From contig JAEZCZ010000046.1 in NCBI GenBank assembly GCA_023433305.1, forward strand, positions 1-21,340: 21,340 bases of DNA, given 5' to 3'. Under the pieces are notes generated by a model, which was not told the DNA's origin, made no database searches, and saw only the letters and a program-made list of their open reading frames with translations. Positions 16,518 through 21,340 of the stretch are shown here, in pieces (position 1 is the first letter of the stretch; every line of letters starts with the position of its first letter). Made by a program: the position numbers and the translations under genes. Origin of the DNA: Pseudomonadota bacterium (lineage in GTDB: Bacteria > Pseudomonadota > Alphaproteobacteria > Sphingomonadales > Sphingomonadaceae).

Positions 16518-17254
16518 CGAAGTGAGCCCCGACGTCGCGTGATCGCCGGAAGCGTGCTGGATCGTCGACCCCGCTCCTGAAGGTGATGGCGACGACCGCG
16601 CCAACACCCGGGACGCTCATCAGCTGGTGGCACACGGGATCAGCTCGCACGAGAGCCAACAGAGCTCGGTGGAGGCGCGCAAGCTCCGCCTGCAGTGTGG
16701 TGCGTGCAGCCAGCATCGAGCCTAACACCGCCTCAAGCATCGACTGGCCTTCAACGAGGTCACGGATGCGTGCCTCGAAGCGGCCGCGACTGACCGGACC
16801 GACCTTGAGGCCAAAGCCGCGCAGGACTCCGCGGATGCCGCTCTCGATGTCGAGCAGCTTGCCCTGGATGAGCTTGCGACCAGTCAGCAGGGCTCGCACC
16901 TCCTGCGCGCTGGCCGACTTGGCATGCACCGGACGATACCAGCCAAGCCGCAGCAGTTGGGCAATGCCGCGCGCATCGCGCCGGTCCGTCTTCACCGTCA
17001 TCGCCGACAGGGCCGCTTTGACGTGCCGGGTCTCAAGCAGTACCGCCTCAAACCCGGCAGCCACCAGACCGGCGTGAAGCCACTGCGACAGCGGCCCTGC
17101 CTCCAGGGCGACACGGATGATCCCAGGCTCATGCGCACACAGGAAACGAAGGCTCGCTCGCGACCTTCGCTTCCCGCACTACCTGGCCTTGCGCGTTCAC
17201 CACGCACACACTGGTCTGTTCCAGCGAGACGTCCAATCCGGCATAATGCTCCAC
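16518..17254 (-). pseudogene. IS110-family transposase, frameshifted and 3'-truncated by IS21
   Basis: Translation from GTG at 17254 gives VEHYAGLDVSLEQTSVCVVN, the N-terminus of IS110 DEDD transposases. After 41 codons it hits a TGA at 17131-17129. One extra C near 17143-17145 explains this: in the next frame the protein continues FLCAHEPGIIRVALEAGPLS and then MTVKTDRRDARGIAQLLR. DEDD residues are visible in GLDVS, LEAGP and TDRRDA. Residues after DVGAHF are lost because the IS21 end begins there; the serine-containing C-terminal domain of the family is absent. About 245 of an expected 330-350 codons remain. It is dead both by frameshift and by truncation. The missing 3' part is not found on the other side of the IS21 element. 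Confidence 0.85.
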
Positions 17255-17364
17255 GGCTGTCCTCCATCAGGCTAGCGGGGCTCACGGCACCACAGCTGAA
17301 ACCCCGTCACTCCATCATGACCGGGGGACAGCCACCCCTCCAGTCCAGCTGGAGGCGCGGCCCA
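17255..17364 (-). ncRNA. Candidate relic of IS110 bridge RNA (non-coding left end)
   Basis: IS110-family elements encode a bridge RNA in a non-coding end; in the IS110 group this lies upstream of the transposase and is transcribed in the same direction. Directly upstream of the transposase remnant there are two stem-loops: CCCCGTCA (17302-17309) with TGACCGGGG (17318-17326, one bulged base), and CCTCCAG (17337-17343) with CTGGAGG (17349-17355). Position, orientation and structure fit; the target- and donor-binding loops could not be assigned, and the outer element end is not defined. Low confidence as an RNA gene. Confidence 0.35.
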
Positions 17365-17730
17365 TTACCGTATCTTTCCACCCCATTGAGCCACGCTGTA
17401 CCCAACTAAGGCTACCTGAAAGCCGAAGCGCAGCTTAGGCCTTTTGTTCGCCAAGACCTGCCATTCAGCAGACGGCCCAAATCCAGCCCTCAGCTCTACC
17501 CTCGGCGTAACAAAAGATGGGCCGCAGCGAACGCTACGGGCGCCACATTTGCAGCAGCGAAGCCGTCGCTCGACGAAGTCCATCTGCCGGGACCACCGAC
17601 GCCGTTCACAAAAATCTATAATGAGCTGCGGAACGACGATGACGACACGCTCGCACGAACGGCAGTCGATGCGCAACGAATATCTCTGCCGACGATAATC
17701 GCTAATGGCGTCGAGCCGCTTGCTGCTCAC
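17365..17730 (-). CDS. Small zinc-ribbon-like protein
   Basis: A 121-aa protein with two cysteine pairs, C23xxC26 and C59xxC62 (CCKCGAR), spaced as in a zinc ribbon. The stretch YSLRIDCRSC and RRRWSRQMDFVERRLRC resembles small uncharacterised sphingomonad proteins, for which I know no function. GTG at 17730 overlaps the TGA of the preceding 30-codon ORF (GTGA), indicating translational coupling. About 45 residues after CGPSF look unlike the rest and run up to the IS110 remnant, so the native C-terminus may have been replaced when the element inserted. Alternative: the true start may be a few codons inside. Gene reality is fairly likely from the cysteine spacing and operon overlap. Confidence 0.6.
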   Translation of the reverse strand: MSSKRLDAISDYRRQRYSLRIDCRSCERVVIVVPQLIIDFCERRRWSRQMDFVERRLRCCKCGARSVRCGPSFVTPRVELRAGFGPSAEWQVLANKRPKLRFGFQVALVGYSVAQWGGKIR

Positions 17731-17819
17731 GGGCGCCGCCTGAGCGACCAGACAAGCGTCGAGCGCGCGGTGACCAGTGCGGCGATCGCCAAGATCGCCG
17801 CTGGATCAAGGATAAACAT
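17727..17819 (-). CDS. 30-aa predicted membrane peptide, coupled to zinc-ribbon gene
   Basis: ATG at 17819 opens a 30-codon frame: MFILDPAAILAIAALVTARS, then TLVWSLRRRP. One hydrophobic helix is followed by a positively charged tail, the pattern of a small inner-membrane peptide with the tail in the cytoplasm. GGAGG sits 5 nt upstream. Its TGA overlaps the GTG start of the zinc-ribbon gene by 2 nt, and a LexA box lies 29 bp upstream. RBS, overlap and composition all support a real gene; function is unknown. Confidence 0.55.
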   Translation of the reverse strand: MFILDPAAILAIAALVTARSTLVWSLRRRP

Positions 17820-17847
17820 GGCTGCCTCCGAATCGTGAGGCCCCCAT

Positions 17848-17862
17848 GTTCATAATTTGTTC
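17848..17862. promoter_or_regulatory. Consensus alphaproteobacterial LexA (SOS) box
   Basis: GTTC-N7-GTTC (GTTC at 17848-17851 and 17859-17862; spacer ATAATTT) exactly matches the direct-repeat LexA site known for Alphaproteobacteria. It lies 29 bp upstream of the 30-codon ORF on the minus strand, where a promoter would be, and 48 bp upstream of a candidate plus-strand small ORF. Predicts DNA-damage induction of the adjacent small genes. Confidence 0.6.
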
Positions 17863-17909
17863 CGTGTAGGAAAGTTGATTTTGCATGGGCAAGCGGCGAC
17901 AACGTCTGC

Positions 17910-18026
17910 ATGCGAGATTGGGACGACGGGCCTGACGAGAGCCACTCCATGACAATGGAATTTGCCTTGTTGCTTGGCGCCGCGCTCGTGGTCTTCGTGC
18001 TTGGCCTGTCTGCCCCCGTCTTGTGA
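17910..18026 (+). CDS. Candidate 38-aa single-span membrane peptide
   Basis: ATG at 17910 gives MRDWDDGPDESHSMTMEFAL then LLGAALVVFVLGLSAPVL: an acidic N-terminus and one hydrophobic helix. An internal start at 17949 would give 25 residues. Neither start has a strong Shine-Dalgarno sequence. It is divergent from the LexA-box peptide gene. Composition is protein-like, but there is no homology evidence, so it is tentative. Confidence 0.3.
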   Translation: MRDWDDGPDESHSMTMEFALLLGAALVVFVLGLSAPVL

Positions 18027-18030
18027 TTGA

Positions 18031-18213
18031 AGATTGGGAGCTCGGGCGTGTGCCCGCCACTACGTGCAGCAGTGCTCGCAGGAGGGGCCGACCGTCGCCG
18101 CTATGAGGGCAGACGAGTTGATGGCTGTAGACGATCTAGATGGGGCCCGCACCTTTCGGGCAATCGTTCGAAGGATCAATGAGTTCCTGGAGCCATCCGG
18201 CCTCCCCCACTGA
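18031..18213 (+). CDS. Candidate small ORF, possibly with 5' frameshift
   Basis: The frame 18031-18213 is open and ends in TGA at 18211. ATG at 18103 gives 36 residues (MRADELMAVDDLDGARTFRA, then IVRRINEFLEPSGLPH), an amphipathic, helix-rich sequence. The codons before it (ARHYVQQCSQEGPTVAA) also look coding, but the frame has no ATG there. A GTG at 18023 in another frame (VIEDWELGR) would join after a one-base shift. I recall similar short sphingomonad proteins but cannot confirm. Either the short 36-aa form or a broken gene. Confidence 0.35.
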   Translation, partial: RLGARACARHYVQQCSQEGPTVAAMRADELMAVDDLDGARTFRAIVRRINEFLEPSGLPH

Positions 18214-18312
18214 CTGCGCGGCTCCATACCCCTCCACTTCCGTGGATCGATCGCGTCACTGCCAAAGGCCAGGAGATGTGGCGATAACCTCCCTTTCACC
18301 CAATGAGGCTAT

Positions 18313-19008
18313 GTGGAGCTGATGAAATTCGCGTTGACAGCCATCCTGGTCGCGTCAGCGGCCGCTACCGCCGCCGCCGAAACGATCTCCGGCCCGACAG
18401 AAGTGCTGGACGGTGACACGCTCGCGATCGGAGATCGCCGCGTCCGCCTCTTCGGCATCGACGCCCCCGAGATGGCCCAAACGTGTGACAGGAACGGCGA
18501 GGCCTGGGCTTGCGGCAAGGAGGCCGCTCGGCAGCTCGCGGAACTGACCGGTACAGGCGATGTCAGCTGCACCGGACACGAAATCGATCAGTACGGACGC
18601 CTGGTCGCCGTTTGTCACGCTGGCGGGTTCGATCTCAACAAGACGCTCGTCCAATACGGGTGGGCCACCGCCTTCCGCCAATACAGCGATGCCTACATTG
18701 CGGACGAGACCCGGGCAAAAATGGCCCGGCGCGGAATCTGGTCTTCAACCTTTGACGTTCCGCAGAGCTACCGCCTGGCGCAGCTTCCCGAACCCGTGGA
18801 GTCGGCACCAAGGCCTCCTGCATCGCGAAGCTCGACACGCCAGGCATTCCAAGGAGGCTGCGTAATAAAGGGCAACCGCAGCCGGAGGGGTGACTGGATC
18901 TACCATCTGCCGGGGATGCCGTACTACGACGCCACCCGGCCGGAGGAGATATTTTGCTCGGAGGCCGATGCTCAGGCTGCCGGCTATCGACGGGCCATCG
19001 TACGCTGA
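18313..19008 (+). CDS. Exported thermonuclease (SNase-like) with extra C-terminal domain
   Basis: A 231-aa secreted or periplasmic nuclease. After a signal peptide (about residues 1-22) the staphylococcal nuclease fold shows VLDGDTL, R45 and E53 in RVRLFGIDAPE, and R96 in DQYGRL; these correspond to R35, E43 and R87 of S. aureus nuclease, so the enzyme should be an active Ca2+-dependent DNA/RNA hydrolase. Residues 182-231 add a domain with CVIKGN, IYHLPGMPYYDAT and FCSEADAQAAGYRRA, a short conserved tail seen on bacterial nucleases. GTG at 18313 has TGAGG 4 nt upstream; ATG at 18322 with GGAG at 3 nt is an equally possible start. It stands alone between small ORFs and a possible island end. 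Confidence 0.88.
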   Translation: MELMKFALTAILVASAAATAAAETISGPTEVLDGDTLAIGDRRVRLFGIDAPEMAQTCDRNGEAWACGKEAARQLAELTGTGDVSCTGHEIDQYGRLVAVCHAGGFDLNKTLVQYGWATAFRQYSDAYIADETRAKMARRGIWSSTFDVPQSYRLAQLPEPVESAPRPPASRSSTRQAFQGGCVIKGNRSRRGDWIYHLPGMPYYDATRPEEIFCSEADAQAAGYRRAIVR

Positions 19009-19080
19009 GCAATCGCAGGCAGCCCCTCCCTCGGCCTACGTTGCCGCAGCCATAGCTCTTCCACAGGGGCCACTTGACAG

Positions 19081-19126
19081 TGTGCCATCAGACTGTGCCA
19101 ATAGGCTGTGCAGGCGGTACCTGCAC
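19081..19126. repeat. Three 13-bp-spaced direct repeats ending in an inverted repeat
   Basis: TGTGCCA at 19081 and 19094 and TGTGCAG at 19107 are spaced exactly 13 bp apart. The last overlaps a perfect dyad GTGCAGG-CGGTA-CCTGCAC (19108-19126). A TTGACA lies just before at 19074-19079. The arrangement resembles binding sites for a regulator or recombination accessory protein; no protein partner can be named. Confidence 0.4.
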
Positions 19127-19161
19127 GTCAGTGAAATCAAGCACTTAGTTCTGCGTTGTTT

Positions 19162-19188
19162 TGGCTGGGAATCCTGCCGCCCCAGCCA
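19162..19188 (+). other. tRNA-Gln 3'-end-like sequence, candidate attachment site
   Basis: GAATCCTGCCGCCCCAGCCA (19169-19188) matches the 3' part of an alphaproteobacterial tRNA-Gln: T-loop/T-stem remainder, acceptor strand CGCCCCA, discriminator G and CCA. No full tRNA fold is present upstream. Such 3' tRNA fragments are typical of the distal attachment site left by tRNA-targeting integrases. Alternatively it is only a hairpin: TGGCTGGG (19162-19169) pairs with CCCAGCCA (19181-19188). The rest of the 265-bp gap holds the repeats at 19081-19126 and a small dyad at 19212-19229 and no gene. Confidence 0.4.
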
Positions 19189-19273
19189 GGTTTCAAGACG
19201 TTGAGATTGGTGGTCGACTTCGATCGACCGAGAACCGAGCGCTCGACGCGCCGCTGAGGGCCTCTGAGGCTGC

Positions 19274-20029
19274 TCAGCCCGCCGTCCACCCGCCGTCGAT
19301 AGAGTAGTTTGCGCCGTTGATGTTCTGCGCCTCGTCGCGACATAGGAACACGGCGAGGGCGGCGACTTCATCGGGTTGCACGAACTTCTTGGTCGGCTGC
19401 TTGGCGAGGAGCACCTCGTTCATGACCTGCTCGCGGGTCATGCTGCGTGCGGCCATGGTATCCGGAATCTGGTTCTCGACCAGGGGGGTCCAGACATAGC
19501 CCGGGCTAATGCAGTTGGCGGTGATGTCATGTTCGGCGAGTTCGAGGGCAAGCACCTTGGTGAGGCCGGCGATGCCGTGCTTGGCGGCGACATAGGCGGC
19601 CTTGTACGGGCTGGCAGCCAGCGAGTGCGCGCTGGCGGTGGAGATGATCCGTCCCCAGCCCTGCGCCTTCATATGCGGCACCGCGAGCCGCGCGGTGTGG
19701 AACGCCGCAGAGAGATTGAGCGCAATGATCGCGTCCCATTTCTCGGGCGGAAAGTCCTCGACCGGCGCGACATGCTGCATCCCTGCGTTGTTGACGAGAA
19801 CGTCAACGGGGCCCGCCGCGGCCATCATTGCGTCGACGCCGTGGGTCGTCGTGAGATCGCCAGCGGCGTACTTCGCGCCCAGATCGCCGCAGAGGCGATC
19901 GATCTCGTTCGTCTCGCCGAAGCCGTTGAGAACGACCTCCGCGCCTTGTGCCGCGAGCGCCCGCGCGATCGCAAGGCCGATCCCCGAGGTCGAACCGGTC
20001 ACCAACGCGCGCTTGCCGACTAGGAACAT
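19274..20029 (-). CDS. bdhA: 3-hydroxybutyrate dehydrogenase (short-chain dehydrogenase/reductase)
   Basis: A 251-aa NAD-dependent enzyme converting (R)-3-hydroxybutyrate to acetoacetate in polyhydroxybutyrate and ketone-body metabolism; cytoplasmic. The cofactor motif TGSTSGIG is at 11-18, NNAG at 80-83, and catalytic S133, Y146 and K150 (YVAAK). Sequences specific to 3-hydroxybutyrate dehydrogenases are LNGFG, QHVAPVEDFPPEKWDAIIAL, SPYKAAYVAAKHGIAGLTKV and ISPGYVWTPLVENQIPD, with the C-terminus SIDGGWTAG. GGGAGA lies 5 nt before ATG at 20029. Length is normal. It is not in an obvious operon; upstream is a short remnant and an efflux gene. Confidence 0.93.
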   Translation of the reverse strand: MFLVGKRALVTGSTSGIGLAIARALAAQGAEVVLNGFGETNEIDRLCGDLGAKYAAGDLTTTHGVDAMMAAAGPVDVLVNNAGMQHVAPVEDFPPEKWDAIIALNLSAAFHTARLAVPHMKAQGWGRIISTASAHSLAASPYKAAYVAAKHGIAGLTKVLALELAEHDITANCISPGYVWTPLVENQIPDTMAARSMTREQVMNEVLLAKQPTKKFVQPDEVAALAVFLCRDEAQNINGANYSIDGGWTAG

Positions 20030-20074
20030 GATGGTCTCCCTCGATAGCCACTTCGGCCTGATGGACGGCCGCCG

Positions 20075-20239
20075 TCAGCCCCCGTACTTCGCCGTGGCCT
20101 TCGCTGCTACTTCTTCGGCGCTCACGACAATGATCTTATTGACCCCCGCGATGAGGTCCATCGCCCCGCCCGGCAAATTGCCGAAACAGGGAACTCGATC
20201 TTGCGAGATGGCATCGCATCCCGGCGCGAAGACAAACCA
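20075..20239 (-). pseudogene. Short coding-like remnant resembling a CoA-transferase B segment
   Basis: Directly after the TAG of the efflux gene the same frame stays open for 54 codons to TGA at 20077. It includes GNLPGGAMDLIAGVNKIIVV, very like the GGAMDLVAGVKRVVV segment near the C-terminus of 3-oxoacid CoA-transferase subunit B. The flanks do not match that family and there is no good start, though an ATG at 20161 would give 28 residues. CoA-transferase and 3-hydroxybutyrate dehydrogenase belong to one pathway, so a decayed neighbour of bdhA is plausible. It could also be chance. Confidence 0.3.
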
Positions 20240-21340
20240 CTATAACTCTCCGCTTACCCCGTCGGCACCGGCCTCCCAGCCCCCACCGAGGGCGCGGAAG
20301 ACATCGATTTGGGCGCGCGAGATGCGGGCATCCTGCTCCGCCAGTTGCGCAAGGGTCTCGGCCAGGGTCCGTTCGGCGTCGAGCCGGTCGAGCGAGTTGA
20401 TGGCGCCCTCGCGCTGCTGCGCCTGGACGATGCGGGCGGCTCTCGCCGCTTCTTCGCTGGCGGACCGCAACGCGCGGCGGCGCTCGATGGCGCGGGTGTA
20501 GTTCGACAGCGCGGTCTCGGTCTCGGAAAGAGCGTTGAGGACGGCGCCGTCGAACGCAGCGAGCGATCCCGCCGTGTCGGCTTCGGCGGCATCGATCCGG
20601 GCGCGGATCGGTTCCTGGTTGGCGAACGTCCAGTTGAGCAGGGGGCCGAGCAGCCAGCGGAACGGGCCGCCGGTGAAGATGTCGCCGATGCTGCTCCCGG
20701 TCGAGCCGAGCGATCCGCCCAGCGTGATGCGCGGATAGAGATCCGCCGTAGCGACGCCGATCCGCGCGGTGTCGGCGGCGAGACGCCGTTCGGCCGCGCG
20801 GATGTCGGGCCGGCGGGCAAGGAGGTGCGCGCCGTCGCCGACCGGCAGAGGCTGCTCGATCTCGAGCACGATGCTGCGTTCGCCGGCGATCGGCGGCAGC
20901 TCGGCCGGTGCACGACCGGTCAGAGTGGCGAGCCGGAACAGCGCGGCCGCCCGATCGGCCTCGATCGCCGGAATTTCGGCCGCGCGCTGATCGCGCAAGG
21001 TCGCGACGCGCGCGACGGCGAGCCCGCTTTCGAGCCCGGCGTCATGGCGGCGGCGGGTCAGCGTCAGGGAACGGTCGAGCAAGTCGACGATCTCGTTCGC
21101 CACGCGCAACCTCGCGGCGCCCGATGCCGCATCCGCATAAGCGCGCGTCGTTTCGGCGACGACCATCACCCGCACCGCGTCGGCGTGCGCCTGGCTGCTG
21201 GCGAGATCGGCCCGGGCGGCCTCGATCCCGCGGCTAATCCGGCCGAACAGGTCCAGCTCGTAGGATACATCGAGCCCGGCGTCGTAAGACCAGTCCTCTC
21301 GTTCGGCACCGGCGGGCACTTGGCTCTCCGGCAGCCGGCC
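20240..21340 (-). CDS. RND efflux outer-membrane factor, NodT/OprM family (5' end outside window)
   Basis: The visible 366 residues are the C-terminal three quarters of an outer-membrane channel protein of the TolC/OprM fold, which forms trimers with RND pumps and periplasmic adaptors to expel drugs, metals or solvents. Characteristic stretches are SYDAGLDVSYELDLFGRI, LLARRPDIRAAERRLAADTA, ATADLYPRITLGGSLG and GPLLNWTFANQEPIRARI, in the order of the duplicated helical-hairpin and strand repeats. The long alanine- and arginine-rich helices are coiled-coil like. The frame is open to the window edge, so the lipoprotein signal and N-terminus lie outside. The partner pump genes would be expected upstream, beyond 21340. 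Confidence 0.92.
   Translation of the reverse strand, partial: GRLPESQVPAGAEREDWSYDAGLDVSYELDLFGRISRGIEAARADLASSQAHADAVRVMVVAETTRAYADAASGAARLRVANEIVDLLDRSLTLTRRRHDAGLESGLAVARVATLRDQRAAEIPAIEADRAAALFRLATLTGRAPAELPPIAGERSIVLEIEQPLPVGDGAHLLARRPDIRAAERRLAADTARIGVATADLYPRITLGGSLGSTGSSIGDIFTGGPFRWLLGPLLNWTFANQEPIRARIDAAEADTAGSLAAFDGAVLNALSETETALSNYTRAIERRRALRSASEEAARAARIVQAQQREGAINSLDRLDAERTLAETLAQLAEQDARISRAQIDVFRALGGGWEAGADGVSGEL

Noticed and set aside
14001..16525. Target-site duplication flanking the IS21 element
   Set aside because: The flanking bases GTCCTGGG and CGAAGTGA do not match.
17702..17950. An 82-codon minus-strand frame across the LexA box
   Set aside because: It runs through the regulatory site and overlaps, in another frame, the 30-codon ORF that has a good RBS and membrane-helix composition.
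19081..19113. CRISPR-like repeats
   Set aside because: Units are only 7 bp long with 6-bp gaps and three copies; no repeat-spacer structure.
19602..20501. A 299-codon open frame on the plus strand
   Set aside because: Covers parts of bdhA and the efflux gene on the opposite strand and has low-complexity Ser/Arg/Ala composition.

Overview
The window reads as a piece of an alphaproteobacterial, most likely sphingomonad, genome. The DNA is GC-rich, two large TonB-dependent receptors of the sphingomonad type are paired with beta-lactamase-fold serine hydrolases, a DUF6152 protein and a 3-hydroxybutyrate dehydrogenase are present, and one site matches the alphaproteobacterial LexA box. No rRNA, complete tRNA or CRISPR array was seen.

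Region A (1-8893) looks like a catabolic/uptake gene set. Six minus-strand genes follow one another: a thiamin-diphosphate enzyme of the acetolactate synthase fold, an exported SxxK serine hydrolase, a TonB-dependent receptor, an exported DUF6152 protein, an exported protein of unknown function, and an aromatic-acid:H+ symporter-type MFS transporter cut by the window edge. A LysR-type regulator is divergent from the first gene. A reasonable inference is outer-membrane import, periplasmic hydrolysis, inner-membrane uptake of a carboxylic acid and cytoplasmic ThDP chemistry. The substrate cannot be read from the sequence.

Region B (8894-13958) is a second module of similar logic. A LuxR-type regulator on the minus strand is divergent from a 6-aminohexanoate-dimer-hydrolase/esterase-like serine hydrolase and a second TonB-dependent receptor. 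A near-perfect palindrome sits between the divergent genes.

Region C (13959-17400) is a mobile-element pile-up. An apparently intact IS21-family element (istA, istB, paired terminal repeats) abuts the 3' side of an IS110-family transposase gene. That gene is frameshifted and has lost its C-terminal part. The non-coding DNA upstream of it folds into two stem-loops and may be a relic of a bridge RNA.

Region D (17400-19273) holds small genes: a 30-codon membrane peptide overlapping a zinc-ribbon protein gene behind a consensus LexA box, two further candidate small ORFs, and an exported thermonuclease. A 20-base sequence resembling the 3' end of a glutamine tRNA lies downstream of the thermonuclease and may mark the edge of an integrated element.

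Region E (19274-21340) looks like ordinary chromosome: bdhA, a short coding-like remnant, and the 3' part of a NodT/OprM-type efflux outer-membrane factor that runs off the window.
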